Origin: Microcebus murinus
Taxonomy: Eukaryota; Chordata; Mammalia; Primates; Cheirogaleidae
Length of the DNA: 64,000 bases
Direction: 5' to 3'
Assembly (NCBI RefSeq): GCF_040939455.1
Contig: NC_134112.1
Location: 19,060,501-19,124,500, forward strand
Of this stretch, positions 22,940 through 36,080 are shown piece by piece; position 1 is the stretch's first letter, and each line of letters opens with the position of its first letter. The notes beneath the pieces were generated by a model, which was not told where the DNA came from, did no database searches, and was given only the letters and a program-made list of their open reading frames with translations. Made by a program: the position numbers and the translations under genes.

Positions 22940-23630
22940 AGGATCATGTAGGTTGCTTAAATTATGGATTGAAGAATGTATAGTGTGTACAAAAACTTCC
23001 CCCAGTCGATAAATTCTCAGTTGTTGAAGCTATTTCTTAGATCTATATGAAATTTCAGTCACTGCATGCATAGAGCATCTCTCCGAGGAGTGTAAGGGTA
23101 TGCTCTGAAAGTTGGCTCAAGTTGCTATCTGGTGTGTGAAGCATGGTGCTTAACAAATGATTCTGGAACGCTCTTGAGAATCTCATGCTGGTTTCACCAT
23201 AAAATTAATTGATCAATTAGCATTTGTAGTTCTCTAGTTAAGGAAAGAAACTCAAATTGGCAGGCAAGCCATGTGAGTGAGAAAGCAGTATCTCCAAGAG
23301 ACGTATTATAGAAAATAGCTCTCAAAGCCCATCCTTCACAATGCTACCAAAAATTGGATGAATTCAGGCGTGGAGTCATGCAATGTAAACCCTCACTGAA
23401 ATGTAACTATGGTTTGCTACCTGTAGGAAGGATTAAATCATGCTCACTTTTTATTAGCAAACTATTAAGAACCTAAGAATTATGGGGCTTATCAGTTAGT
23501 GAATATACAAGCTGAGAGACTGACAGTAAAATAAGTGAACTAATTTGTGGTTTTTGATTGCAAAGTTTAGTCTTGAGCTTTTAGTGACTCAGGAGCAAAT
23601 AGGTAAATCATTCAATGAAGTTCAAACGTG
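22940..23630. other. Unique sequence, no gene seen
   Basis: No repeat, exon or RNA gene recognised. Confidence 0.4.
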
Positions 23631-23635
23631 AAGTC

Positions 23636-23941
23636 TGAATAGCTTTTCTTTTCTTCTTTTTTTTTTTTTTTTTTTTAAGAATAAGTGACACCATCATAGG
23701 TCCCTGAAACCTCAAACTCCTGGGCTCAAGAGATCCTCCTGCCTCAGCCTCCCAAGTAGTTGGGACTACAGGTGTGTGCCACCACACCCAGCTATTTTCT
23801 TCTATTTTCCAGGAGAGACAGGGTCTTGTTCTTGCTCAGGCTGGTCTCAAACTCCTGAGCTCGAGTGATCTTCCTGTCTCAGCCTCCCAGAGTGCTAGGA
23901 TTACAGATGCGAGCCACCGCACCTCACCATGAACAGCTTTT
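23636..23941 (-). repeat. Alu SINE (strepsirrhine type) with target-site duplication
   Basis: Antisense Alu. The tail reads as a poly-T of about 23 at 23656-23678, followed by the right arm ('tcctgcctcagcctcccaag', 'tgggactacaggtgtgtgcc'), the middle 'ttttcttctattttcc' and the left arm ending 'gcgagccaccgcacctcacc'. The flanking 12-base words tgaatagctttt (23636-23647) and tgaacagctttt (23930-23941) differ by one base and are the target-site duplication. The 3' part of the right arm is shortened: the usual 'gagacagagtctcactctgt' block is missing. Confidence 0.9.
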
Positions 23942-23949
23942 GACTTTAA

Positions 23950-24370
23950 TCCCGCACAGCCTAAATTGAAGCAAGAATGTGGCTGATAGTCTCTGTGTTT
24001 CTTTTAATGAATACGAAAAAAAAAGTAGAAATCCTCTTTCTTGTCTATTTTTCATTATTTAATTTTATGATTTTTGGGGGGAAAACAGCTGGAATTACAT
24101 AATTTTTATTTCTTTAAGCATTAGAAAATAATGGGTTTTGAATCCTTACTATAGCCCTGGGTTAGGAGGCGAAGTCAGAACTCGGGTGTTGACATCTCAC
24201 ACCAACTCACTCTAGCCGCCTCTCCAAGGACATCATTTAAGCAATATTACACATCAAGCCGCATCATGGGAAAATGCATTGTACTGAGATTTGTGATCTG
24301 TTCAGTCCCAATGGGGAACGTATTAAAGTCCCATAAGTATGGAGTCTTTTTGGCAAAAGAAGGGAAAAGA
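23950..24370. other. Unique sequence
   Basis: No feature recognised. Confidence 0.4.
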
Positions 24371-24374
24371 AATA

Positions 24375-24545
24375 ATATTCATTAAGCAGCTTCTATGTAC
24401 CAGGTTGTCTATTTGTGCTGCGCATGTATTATTGCATAGCAATCCTCTGAGATAGATGCAGATCACTCCACTTTTCCTTATGAATAAACTGGGGCTCAGA
24501 GAAATTAAATAGCAGGTCCAAGGTCCCACAGCCACAAGTACGTTG
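24375..24545 (-). repeat. MIR SINE, antisense
   Basis: 'gcttctatgtaccaggttgt', 'tagcaatcctctgagataga', 'gaataaactggggctcagag' and 'aggtcccacagccacaagta' are the reversed MIR/L2-like core text. Confidence 0.85.
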
Positions 24546-24549
24546 ATGT

Positions 24550-25875
24550 CTGTGTGACCTGAAAAGCTGTGAACTTTCTACCACACATCAACCTTCTGGA
24601 TCGCAGGATCTGAAGGAAAATTCCACTTTCACTCAGGGAGGAAGAGAGATGGGACCAAGGAGAATAATTCACCCAATTCCAGCCTGGTGCATCAAAGCTG
24701 GAATCCTTCTCTCATGGACAGGTAAGGACATGGAGGCCCAGGGACTTAGGCTGAGCTCCCCAGAAGCAGAGCCTGAGAAGGGAGTCTGTTTAAGCAGATG
24801 AGGAAGCAGGATAGAATAGAAAAAAAGCAGCTAAGCATAGATGTGGTTTTGGACTCCATATCTGACAGCCAACACCAGCTCCAGACATGGGAGCGAGGCC
24901 AATTTCCAGCCCCAGGTAAGCCTCATCAGTCAACACCAGGTGGAGCAGAGATGAACCATCCCCACTGAGCCCTGACTTGCAGTCAAGTCAGTCCAGTGCC
25001 TTTTCTCTATTCCCAAGGAGAAACAGGCCTTGGAACAGAATTTTCATTTGTCATGTGGGGATAATGAAGTCAAAGTCCACAGAAGGGGAAGTGCTAATAC
25101 TTTCAGGTATAACCTTAAGTTCAAACCCCAAAGGTGGGCAAACCTCTATACAGATGCTATTTAATATTCAGTCTTATCTTAGGAGATGCTTAATATGTGA
25201 CTAAGGTACCTAAACCAGTTACTGAGTTAAGTGGTTACCTTATGTTTTGAATCAATAGCAAAGAAACATTTGCCCTCTTTCTACCAATTCAATTCTAAGA
25301 ATTAATGAGAATCTGATTTATAATAAAAGAGTTAATTGGAAAGTTGTTTGCCCTACATGGTAGAAGGTCTCAACAGTGAGACCATAGTCTTAAGGTACAT
25401 TCATGAGATGCTCTTAAAACCCACAGAATAAAATGATTTACATTTTTAAAAACCATTAAAAATTATACATGCACTTAAGTTATTAAATCAATTTCTGCTT
25501 TCTCTAGTCTCTAGGTTATAGGTGTTTTCCTCAATTTGCTCTGCTGAAAGTAGTTTTTCCCTTTATTTCTCATTTCTTAAATTTGTCAAGAAGATATGCT
25601 TTTCAAACCCAAGACATATTACCTATTTTCTACAACATATAATGGTGTTTACTTTATCCACATGTCTTACATTTTTATAGGCACTAGTTATATTAGTTTT
25701 TCATTTATGAACTTTTATATCACTTTCATTCTGGCAATTAAATATGGTTTCTTACATTGTCATTTCCTACCTGTGTTTCCAGCTTCAAGATTACATCTTC
25801 ACTGATAGCAGTAAATCTTTTTTTTTCTGCTTTTACCTGACTTACAGGTAGTTCACAACATGGTAGTAAAACAAG
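24550..25875. other. Unique sequence, no gene supported
   Basis: The frames at 24977-25204 and 25596-25805 have no recognisable protein text. The latter is AT-rich and hydrophobic by composition. Confidence 0.4.
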
Positions 25876-25884
25876 AGACTTTTT

Positions 25885-26010
25885 TTTGTTCATTCATTTC
25901 TTCCACAAATATTTATGAAGAGTCTCTGGAGTAAAAGGAAGGCGCTTGCCTCAGAACCACCAAGACTGAACATGATGCCAGTCCTGGCTTGAAGGAATGA
26001 ATGAATCAAT
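25885..26010 (-). repeat. L2 3' end fragment, antisense
   Basis: 'cattcatttcttccacaaat' and 'atttatgaagagtctctgga' are the reverse of the L2 tail; 'aaggaatgaatgaatcaatg' follows at about 25992. Confidence 0.5.
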
Positions 26011-26239
26011 GAATATCCCTCTTGGCTTTATCTATTCAAATGTCCTATCTTTGAAAAGGGGAATTAAACCAATTAGAGCATTGTGAAGCCTGAGGCACAT
26101 CTCAGTGACACATTTTAAGAAGAAAGTTCCCAGAACTTAGACAATAACAAATGAAAATGCAGTAACAAATGAAAAAACAGGATTGGAAGCTAAAAAGAAG
26201 TCACATACCCAGGCTTCAGATGTGTCCTTGAACATGACA

Positions 26240-26405
26240 AAGGACAAAAACCCTGGGCTGGAAATCCAAAGACCTGAGCTCTGGTTCTAGTTCTGCTAAG
26301 ACTGGTTTTGTGACAACAATCCACTCAACCACTCTGAGCTTTGGTGTCTGAAAACTTGGAAAGATGGACAAGGCATTCTCGAAGTTTCCTTGCAGTTCTA
26401 AAGTT
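26240..26405 (+). repeat. MIR SINE fragment
   Basis: 'ggaaatccaaagacctgagc', 'tctggttctagttctgctaa', 'ccactctgagctttggtgtc' are sense MIR text, diverged and truncated. Confidence 0.7.
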
Positions 26406-26409
26406 CTAT

Positions 26410-28125
26410 GAAAAAGAGCAAGGTAAAATCCCCCCAGTTTCTAACTAGAAACAAGAGGATGAAGTTAGGAAAATTAAAATTGAGGGTACTTATGAAATAT
26501 AGTTCCTCTTAGTAAAAGCTTAATGGAATATGGAACTGTTCTCAAAGTGGAGAGATTAAAGCTTCCCTGGTTCAAGATATTTAAAAATAAATCCAGCTAA
26601 GTTTCATGGCATATACTGCCAGCGCCCGAACAAAGTCTTTGAAAATAAGTAAGAAAGTAAAGGAAGGAAACTGAGATAAATGGAAAGTTCTTTCTTTCTG
26701 GAATATCATGGTATAAAAGAATTTCACTAGTCCCCAGAAATATACCATTCTTTGCTTCTTAAACAGAATCAAAAGAAATGCAATGATGATGGAATAGATT
26801 CATAAAGCGTTCACTTAGAAAAATGTACAAATGAACTTTTTTCCCCCACACAGGATTGCAGCTTCAAGACATCAAATGTGTTTGCTGTTGTGTACAGCAC
26901 ATCACAACGTTAAGTTAAAGAGACAGAGGAGTGAATAATATGTCAACATAACAATAAGCCTGAGTGACAAAGTAATCGAATATGTGGAAAATATTTTTGG
27001 AGCAAAGTGGTAACAGCTGCAATAAGGCATGAGATAAATTGTGCAGAATCCATTTAGCTCAGGAGACCCAAGTGGGAAAAAAAAAAAGGAAAGGAGCAGC
27101 AGGAGTCGAACAAGAGGAGCTTATACTGTGTCAAAGTCCAAGGATGGAGGAAAACTCCCCGGGAAGCAGAGGAAAAGTGCCGAGGAACCAAAGGGAACTT
27201 GGGAAAGCAAAGCCCGTTTGAAGGCGCGTAGATGATTTGGATCATGGAGGTAACACACAGAGAAAATTAATGAGTCAGAACAGAATTGGAACTTAATATT
27301 TCCATAATGTTATTTTACTCTCTTTTCAAAATGCAGTGTTCTTCCTCGGAAATGTGTACTCTGCCCCCCAAGTGAGCTTCCATCTAGCTTCGCAGGAAAA
27401 ACATGAGCTGGTTCCAAAGAGGCAGAAGGCAGGAAAATGAAAAGTAGACGTCCAAAAACATGGCCTCAAGTGTAGACAGCTGTGAAATAAAGCAGGGGTC
27501 CGAAAGCCCCCAATTGTAAGAAAATATAGTCTCAAATGTACAAAACTCTGTTAACATAAAAGCGAGACAATGGTAACGTTACGCCTTAATGGAATTGAAT
27601 TCAAGTTTAAACAAACATCAAGGTGGTTAGCTTCTTAAGTCAAGTCAGAAAATTCAAACAGATGACTCCCCTGGTAACAATATCTCAGACACCTTATCCA
27701 TGCATTGTAGTTCATATCTGTTATGTCAACTTTTAGAATTTTCTCTTTGTAAAGTGGCCAGCACGGATCTGGGGTGAGACTTCACTAAACCTTAACAGAG
27801 ATGTCTGAGGCCCATTGGGAGAATGGGTGAATTGAAACAAATGTTCAAAAAAATAGCTTGCAGAAAGATTGGACTTTCCCTGCTCTCTCAACTGATGGGG
27901 CTCTTTTAAAGTAGCATGCATTGAAACAAAACGTTCTTGACAGGAGCAAAGATAGATGACGTGAGACCAGCAATGGATGACCCAGATAAAACATCTACCG
28001 TATATACAAGCTCCGTGGGTCTGGGAGAAGACAACGCACAGCACAAGCCACCTTGGAAGTATAGAAAAATTGGGCAATAAGAGAAAAAGGGTATCCTGGA
28101 AGTATACCAAAGTACCTTATATTCG
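26410..28125. other. Unique sequence, no gene supported
   Basis: No repeat or exon recognised. Open frames (26581-26772 minus, 27039-27245 both strands, 27326-27535 minus, 27733-28110 minus, 27977-28198 plus) overlap each other on opposite strands and lack domains. Confidence 0.4.
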
Positions 28126-28132
28126 TGCTAGG

Positions 28133-28158
28133 TTTTTTTTTTTTTTTTTTTTTTTTTT
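28133..28158. repeat. Poly-T run (26 bases)
   Basis: Pure T tract directly upstream of a MIR-like stretch; no retroposon body beside it was recognised, so its origin is not clear. Confidence 0.9.
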
Positions 28159-28159
28159 G

Positions 28160-28310
28160 TGGAAGCTATTACTGACATTTTCCATAAAAATAAACTGAGG
28201 TTTAGAGGGATTTCTACTCTAGCCAACACTGCTCCAGCTGGAAAGCAGATCTGTACCTGCATCTTCTGACACCCAGTGGAGTGCTCTTTCCATTCCGTTG
28301 CCTGCTTTCT
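28160..28310 (-). repeat. MIR SINE fragment, antisense
   Basis: 'cattttccataaaaataaac', 'tgaggtttagagggatttct' and 'tctttccattccgttgcctg' fit the antisense MIR. Diverged. Confidence 0.6.
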
Positions 28311-28534
28311 CTCTCCTCTTGATCTGATGGCCGGCAGTGATCGGGAGCACTGGGACATCATTCAGGGAGTTTATACCAACGTAGCCAAAGCTACTTGCTA
28401 TAGAGTTTATGTAATCATAGTTGAGGAAGTCCCAATGCATAAATCCAGAAGTGTACTGAGGCAGGCAGAGCACAGGAAAGAATTATCCATGTATTCTACC
28501 CCGAGGACGTGATGTGGGTAGAAAAGGAAGGAAA

Positions 28535-28785
28535 CTCATTATTTATTGAGCCCCAACACGTGCCAGACACTGAGCTAGGTACTTCGCATGTTATTTCTTT
28601 GAATCTCACTCTAAGGAATGAGTCTTATTGGTCCCATTTTATAGTAGGGGAAACTGAGGATCAGAGAAGTTGAGAAACATCCCTAACATTACCTAGCTAG
28701 GATGCAGTGGAGCCAAGATTTAAAACAAGTGGGATTGACTTCTAAACCTCTGATTTCCTCTACGCCATATTGCCTCACAACCTGC
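28535..28785 (-). repeat. MIR SINE, antisense, near full length
   Basis: 'tttattgagccccaacacgt', 'gccagacactgagctaggta', 'tcccattttatagtagggga', 'aactgaggatcagagaagtt', 'ctctacgccatattgcctca' give the whole antisense MIR in order. Confidence 0.9.
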
Positions 28786-28789
28786 ATGC

Positions 28790-29345
28790 ATATTTCAGCA
28801 TTAAGTATTAAGTATTATAAAATGCAATCACACACCTAATTTCACTTGATCTGAAGCTCAGGGCCCATAGTTGGCCTCCAGTATTAGGAGAGAGGCTGGG
28901 AGGGGGAGCGGTGACCGTATTCTCCCTCTGTACCCAAGGATAAGAGGACAATCTGCTGGAAGAGAAGAAGGTGCTGGTCCCTTCTGAAGCCAGAATCTGA
29001 GTCCTTGTGTGGAAGAAAGAAGCAAACCATGCCATCTGAGCAGTCTTCACCTTCGCTCTTCTACTTCATGGCATGCTCCCTACGTAAGCAGCAACCACCA
29101 AGCACAGATTTCAGAGTTGATTACAAACAGCAGGCTGGATCTGGCAGCGAAGAGAGAACATCCTTCGATGTAGGGTGTAGCATTTTCTCTTCAGACCAGG
29201 AGGACTACACTGAGCGCAGTTACCAAATACTATCCCTGAAAGCAAAGTGCCAACCAGTGTACCACTGGAGATTTCTTTCTTCTGGGCAGGGTTGGGAGAA
29301 ATAATTACATCAAGCTTTATGGCCCAGTATGGAAATGTTAATTTA
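28790..29345. other. Unique sequence, no gene supported
   Basis: Frames at 28808-29050 minus, 29005-29304 plus and 29111-29356 minus overlap in antiparallel and carry no domain. Without splice sites or homology they are left as chance frames. Confidence 0.4.
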
Positions 29346-29347
29346 CT

Positions 29348-29731
<384 letters not shown>

Positions 29732-29929
29732 AAGCACAGAGAGAAGCACTTGTCTTCTCACTCCAAGTCCCCCCCCACCTCATCCACGCCTCTCTTAACT
29801 CACACACTATGTGGTGCCCATTAAGAAAACAAAATGGAGAAATGAGTCAGTGATCTACATAGATGTATATAAATAATACATGCATAAACAAATATATATT
29901 CCCTTAAAGCATTATGCTAATACTAGCTG

Positions 29930-30300
29930 CTGTTACAATCTCCAAATATCAGTGGCCTACTACAATAAAAAATGTATTTCTCACTCATATCACAGCCAAA
30001 TGAAGATCAGATGAAGCTTTTTGGTTGGTGTCTTCTCCACATGGTGACTCAGACATCCAAGTTCCTTCCATTTTGTGGCTACTTCTTGCAGCTTACAGAT
30101 TGCCCTGTACCTTATCCATTTAGCTTTGAGGGAGGAAGATGGGGGTGAGGGGAGTGTGGGGAAGACATGGGTACTTAACCACCTCAGCCCAGCAGTAGAC
30201 AATATCACTTCGGCTATATTTGGCTGGCCAGAGCTTGTCACGTGGCCAACCTAGCTGCAAAGGAGGCTGGACATGTAGCAAAGGCACTGACATTATACAT
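29930..30300. repeat. Possible ancient LTR-like repeat, family not resolved
   Basis: 'agctgctgttacaatctcca', 'aatgtatttctcactcatat' and 'ttccttccattttgtggcta' resemble recurring mammalian LTR-type repeats read in antisense. Weak call. Confidence 0.35.
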
Positions 30301-30309
30301 ATAGACTGA

Positions 30310-32690
30310 CATTATATTTTGCTCTTGCTACATAAAACATATCCAGCCCCTCTCCAACGGCACAATACAGAGACCCACCAGTCCCTGCATTCAGATCAAG
30401 CCTGGGATTTCTGGCAATGCTGGGTCCTTTTCTATAGGCCCAGTTGTAGCTCTTACTGGTTTGGCAGCCTATGAACTAAAACGACAAATTATCTGCCCCT
30501 CTCAGACCCCGTGTACAATGGTGGTGCAGGGAAAGGATATCTTTAATGATTACTTTCATTCAAAAAGTGGAAGGCAAGATGCCACAGTACGTGGCCCATC
30601 ACAGTTAAGGAATTCCCCTGGGCAGAGACAGGAAGGGCTCCTACTGGAAAGTGGGGTGAGGAGCAGTCCCTGATTATGTTCTGATCCTGCTCTCTGCCAG
30701 AAGTCCATTGTCCATCACTCTCAGGGCTCCTTGGCCCCTTCTGTGAGGAGCCGCCCTGTGCATAAGTCTCCTTCTCCATGTCCAAAGTGGGAGTTGGAAA
30801 GCACACTCTCCTTTTGGGCCACCCAGGTTTGAAGCCTGCCTACTGCTCATGAAAGTTTGGAGGTCCAAGATCTATTTAAGTCTTCAACATTCAGAAGCTT
30901 TGGGGGCCAGGCTTGTAGTTTCTATAGCAATATGGCTTCCTCAAAAACTGAGTAGACTTATGATTGACTTGCTTCCAGTGACAACCCTCCCTGAAGTGCT
31001 TTCCTGGACATGGGCTTTTCACTGGGTGACCCACCTTCCTGACTTAGCCAGGAGTGAGGGGCTCCCTGGAACTTGGAGTTCTCGGTGATAAAACTCCTAG
31101 TTTCTCATGTCCATATATTTCTTTTTTTTTTTTTTTTTTATTCTTTCCATACTTCTCCCTCTCTCAACTTCACGGCTGCTAGCCTGAGGCCACCTGGAGC
31201 AATCAATGGGATGGTCACACCCTATGAGATACTAATTCAGTTTACTATTATTATTAAACCTATTAACTATTAACATTAATAAGTTGAGAGATCATTTATT
31301 GCTTTAGCATTTCTAAATGTGATTTCATGCTTTTTCTTTTTTTAATACTGGCACATTTCTAAACCATATCTATTACTATCTACTATTCTTTCTCATGTCT
31401 GTTTATACATCAGCAAATTCTTTCTGGAGCTCAACTTTTCATAGTCATACCTGGTTACGTGTAGCCAATTATAGCCAGGGCAGATGATCACCAGGAACAC
31501 AAATAATTCTTTCTAACCACTTTTTCTAGAGCCAGCAGATATGTGGTCAACCCCCTCGGTCATGAGAAGCAACGATTTTGTTAAATGTTTTGCCTTTTTG
31601 TGTGACAAGTATCATTGTCTTTCTGGCCTCTGACCTGTTTCCATCCTGGTAGCCATTTAACTACTCAGCCACTGCCTCCTATTTTAGGGATTTTTGTGGC
31701 AGCATTCTACCACAACACAGTCATTTCTATCTTTGTTAGAACAGATAAGGCAAATAGCTATCTCAAATACTGTCCAAATCTCAAAGCCTTGACAACAGTT
31801 TTCTTCCTCTCTCATGTCACAGACTGGTGATGGTCAAGCAGGGCTCCCCCAAGTGCTGGCTCAGAGACTCAGATTTCTTCCACTGTCACTCCACTACCTT
31901 GTGGCCTCATGTTTGTCCTGGCTTCTTAGTCACCGTACCAGTGGAAGACAGTATGCAGAAGGCACAGTGGGTACTTAACCATATGCACTTGAAGAGACAA
32001 ACATTCCTTCTGCTCACCGTCCATGGGCCAGGCAACACAATAAATAGCAAGAGAGGCTGGGATGCAGAGCAGACACTATGTCAGTAAGCACAAATGGGAT
32101 CTCCCCTTCTCCTACAGTGCACTGGGAAGGGCTTAGGTTAATGCTGGTGCACCCCTGGTCCTGTCTACCCCTGAGGTTTGGACCTCTACTCCCTCCCCAC
32201 ATTCTGTGATGAAGAACCCCTTTTTCTCATTCATAATTGCTACCACCATACCCATACCTTAGGGCATCTCTTAACCAATTATGCCTGTAGACTAATAGGC
32301 ATAAGATGTTTCCCTACATCTTTCTTCCTTTTATATGTCAAAGATGATATTACAAACTTATTTTAAAGGATGGCTACTGATCACTGCAAAGAAAAAAAAA
32401 ACAGGAAATCCCAGAAGCAGCCGTGTGCAGAGGAAGCTCTGGGAGCCTTAGAGTATCCACAGGCTCTGCCTAGTCCATAGCTTTTGACTTGACAATGAAG
32501 GTGACCATTGGAAAGCCCTCTGGACACCTGCTCTGAACTATTATCCCTGAAGGAAGATGTTACCAGATTTCTTCCTTCTCAGTATGAAAGCGTGTGATGG
32601 CAGAGCTTTAAATGACTGCCAGAGCACTCCCTAGAGCAGTGTCTGCATGAGTATGCAACACAACGCTGCTTTAACAACTGGATCCCAATC
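30310..32690. other. Unrecognised sequence, no gene supported
   Basis: Includes a T-run of 18 at 31122-31139. The region 30310-31990 has a moderately GC, C/T-rich texture that might be an old LTR-element interior, but no motif could be named. Frames at 30461-30673, 30543-30868 minus, 30849-31088, 31615-31830 and 31827-32087 have no domain. Confidence 0.35.
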
Positions 32691-32704
32691 TGCTGCTTAT
32701 GGAG

Positions 32705-32960
32705 ATAACAGCTCATTTCTATTGAGCGGAGCTGTTTCTACCCACTAGGCATCATTATAAGTTTTTTACATATACAAACCTATTTAATCTTCATAGAACT
32801 GCCTAGTTATGTGCTCTCATTATTCCACTGCATATAGTTTTTTGAGAAAGACCAAGAAATGTTAAGCAGTTTGCCCAAGTTCATATAGCTAGTAAATTGA
32901 TGGAACTAGAAGTGATATTTAGGATGCAGAGATCAGACTCATAACCATGTAACAGGCTGT
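32705..32960 (-). repeat. MIR SINE, antisense
   Basis: 'catttctattgagcggagct', 'ttaatcttcatagaactgcc', 'gttaagcagtttgcccaagt' and 'tcatatagctagtaaattga' follow the antisense MIR. Confidence 0.85.
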
Positions 32961-33194
32961 CATAATATCATTGCATAATGAAGGATTTATTTCACTTCAT
33001 ATTTCTTTTCCTGGCCAGGTTTGAAGGTGATCATTCATCATGCTTGGGTTGGCTGCTTTCTCCAAAATAACTTAAATAGCCTCTCCGTTGTGCTCACCTA
33101 TCAAATCTCAAAGCACCTGAACTTCTTTTGGTTCTTATTACAATTCAAATTAAATAATTTTATATGATTATTTATTCTATGCTGGGCCTCTACC

Positions 33195-33410
33195 ATCAGA
33201 CTAATATTTTCCAATCCTGAACAAAGTGTGCTCCTCAAGCTATACATAAAAGGCTCATCTGGGTTGATTTTTTAAATGCTGATACTTGGGTTCTACTACA
33301 GACTTGTTGAATCAGAATCTTCAAGATCTGAATGTAGGAAACTATTATTTAAACAATGCCATAGGTGGTTCTTAGGCACACTAAAATCTGGTTATCTGCT
33401 TTATACAAGT
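33195..33410 (+). repeat. MER5-like DNA transposon remnant
   Basis: 'cttgttgaatcagaatcttc' is the conserved middle of MER5-type elements, with 'ctcatctgggttgattttt' on one side and 'ggtggttcttaggcacacta' on the other. Diverged. Confidence 0.6.
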
Positions 33411-33598
33411 GGTTCTCAAAAGTGGTCCGTGAACCAGCAGCAAAAGCATCACAGGAAACATGTTAGAAAGGCAAATTATTGGGCTCGATCCAAAGGTACT
33501 GAATCAGAAACTGGAGGTGTAGGGCCCGGCATTTCTGTGTTTCACCAAGTGCTCAGGCGATTCTGATGTGCTAAAGTGTGATAACTACTGCTCTACAC
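33411..33598 (+). repeat. MER5-like DNA transposon (MER5A/5B type)
   Basis: Begins 'gtggttctcaaaagtggtcc' and ends 'gattctgatgtgctaaagtg' followed by 'tgataactactgctct', with the middle 'gtactgaatcagaaactgga'. These are inverted ends and core of a MER5-type hAT element. It lies directly behind another MER5-like copy. Confidence 0.75.
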
Positions 33599-33604
33599 CA
33601 CAGT

Positions 33605-33695
33605 AATCTCCAGAAGCTTCATTTGCTTCCATATCACCAGTACCTGGTGGTTCAATGTCCAACATACAGTAGATGCTATTTGTTAAAGCATATAT
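33605..33695 (+). repeat. L2 3' end fragment
   Basis: 'ccatatcaccagtacctggt' and 'catacagtagatgctatttg' resemble the L2 tail in sense. Confidence 0.55.
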
Positions 33696-33699
33696 GGAT

Positions 33700-34290
33700 A
33701 AATTAGTAATTACTTAAAATGGAATGCTGAGGAAATAATTCCACAATAGGAAAAATCTCTAGTATTATGAGTAAAATCATGGTTTTGTTCTAAAATCATC
33801 TAAAACTGGTTGTCTGCCCAGATTACGCAACAGAAAGATGCTTGCTTCTTGCGCTTACTTGCCTTGTGTTCGCACATGTTCTCCCTCCCTCCCTCCCTCC
33901 CTGTCTCTCTCTCTTTCTCTCTCTTTCTCACTCTCTCTTTGCTCTTGTTAATAAGAGGTTAATGGATTTATTCAAACCATTAGTCTTAAGCTAGTATCTT
34001 CTCTGCAATTTAGATAATGGTGCCTTACTTATTATTATTTTTTTTTTTTTGGTGGAGTATGAAGATGATGAGAGGTTGGTAGGAAATGAACTTTAGAATT
34101 CACTCATAATTTGAAGAGTCCAAGGTCACCTCATGTGTAAAAATTCCTGTATCATAATGTGATATCTAATTTAGAGACAGATTAAATATTTACATATTGT
34201 CAGGCAGTGGGGGGGGGAAAGACATGGGTTTAAAATACTATCTCCAACCTGGGAGAAATACTGATAATATTTTGATTTTGGCATATTTCC
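33700..34290. other. Unique sequence with a (CCCT)n/(CT)n tract at 33881-33940
   Basis: A CCCT array passes into CT/TTTCT repeats. A G-run of nine lies near 34209. No gene seen. Confidence 0.6.
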
Positions 34291-34299
34291 TATAATGAG

Positions 34300-34390
34300 A
34301 TGTGTGTGTGTGTGGGTGTGTACATACACACACATTATGTGTATATATGTCTATGTATATGTATGTGTGTATGTGGATAGATAGATAGAG
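34300..34390. repeat. (TG)n/(AC)n/(TATG)n simple repeat
   Basis: TG, AC and TATG blocks in series, ending in 'gatagatagatag'. The frame 34238-34453 minus is derived from it. Confidence 0.85.
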
Positions 34391-34394
34391 GTAC

Positions 34395-35005
34395 AAAAAT
34401 GTTTTGTAAAAACAAATTAGCACTTCTGGTTCTGGTTCAAGATTAAGATGCACTTCTCCCTAGTCTTCCCACTAATTACAGCACAAAAATCCCTGGAGAT
34501 TATGTGCAAAGCAAACATAAGAAGACTGACAAGTAGAGAGGAAAAGGCAGACCACCAGCAATCGAGGGTAACCAGGAGCTTCCCCAACACCTGGGGTGTA
34601 AGAAAGGCCAAGACCATTAGGAGATAACATGAGTATTTTCTGGGTATTAAATGAGCTAAAGATTTACTGGAATGAAAAATGAGAATGATTGACTAGAAAA
34701 AGCTGGGAACAGTATTCTGTGTACTATAATCTCATTTTGGTAAAAAAACATGTGCTTGCACACACATATAGAAAAAGAATTGTTATGATATGCACTAAAA
34801 TATAAACAGTGGTAATCACCAAGGAGTGAGGATGTGATGTTTTAATTTGTTTTTTATGATTTTGTTTGATGGTATTTTCTATTTGTTTACAATAGACATT
34901 GAAAAATATAAAGAAAATGTAAGTTGGAATATAAAACAGATATTCATTTCCTCTCCAGTTTTTTTTGTTTTGTTTTGTTTTGTTTTTTTTTTAGCTGAAG
35001 AAATC
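34395..35005. other. Mostly unique; possible old LINE 3' end at 34650-34930
   Basis: 'ataaacagtggtaatcacca' and 'gtatgatttt'-like text near 34800-34930 resembles the 3' end of an old LINE-type repeat. T-rich (GTTTT)n at 34960-34993. Confidence 0.35.
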
Positions 35006-35006
35006 A

Positions 35007-35389
<383 letters not shown>

Positions 35390-35754
35390 CAGAAAATGAC
35401 ACTGTTGAGAGGCGTTTTTCATTGTTACAATTGCTTTTTGAATTTATGATTTTAAAAATGCACTGAAAGTGTTTTTAATTCTTAGTCCTAAATTCAACTT
35501 GTCTCGCATGTTTGCAAATTAGTAATTTTCTGTCTTAACTCTTGACATACATCCTATCTCCATGATTTAGTGTTATTTTCAACATTTTTCCTGCCTATGA
35601 AAATAACATATGTTCATTAAGAAAACTTTAAAATACAGAAAAACAGAAAATTTTACCCATAGTTCCAAAGCCCAGAAATGATTATTTCTTTATTGCAATA
35701 TATTTGTGTTGCATTTAATAATAGTTTTAAAATACTGTAATGATAACACTATCT

Positions 35755-36080
35755 AGAAGAATATTTTTTTTGTTTATTTATTTATTTTTGAGACAGGATT
35801 TTGCTCTGTTGCCCAGATCGGAGTGCAGTGGCATGATCACAGTTCACTGCAACCTCCAACTCCTGGGCTCAAGCAACGTTCCTGATTCAGCCTCCCTAGT
35901 AGCTAGGACTACAGGTGCACACCACCACATCTGGTTAACATTTTTTTGTAGAAATGGGGCCTTTCTATGTTCCCCAGGCTGGTCTCGAACTCCTGGTCTC
36001 AAACAATTCTCCAAACTTGGTCTCCCAAAGTGCTGGGACTAAAGGCATGAGCCACTATGTCTGGCAAGAAGAATATTTTT
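35755..36080 (-). repeat. AluJ-type SINE with target-site duplication
   Basis: Antisense Alu: 'gagacaggattttgctctgt', 'ggcatgatcacagttcactg', 'ttttgtagaaatggggcctt', 'cccaaagtgctgggactaaa'. Unlike the other two it lacks the strepsirrhine middle and looks like the old AluJ shared by all primates. The words agaagaatattttt at 35755-35768 and 36067-36080 are identical target-site duplications. The open frame 35740-36042 is Alu-derived. Confidence 0.93.

Noticed and set aside
28133..28158. Poly-T as the tail of an antisense retroposon
   Set aside because: The flanking sequence is MIR-like, with no Alu, L1 or processed pseudogene body attached.
29005..29304. 99-codon frame upstream of the Alu
   Set aside because: Overlapped by antisense frames, no domain or splice signals recognised.
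33881..33940. Short regular repeats that might suggest a CRISPR-like array
   Set aside because: Simple CCCT/CT microsatellite without spacers, in a vertebrate genome.
35740..36042. 100-codon frame
   Set aside because: Lies within the antisense AluJ; typical Alu-derived frame.
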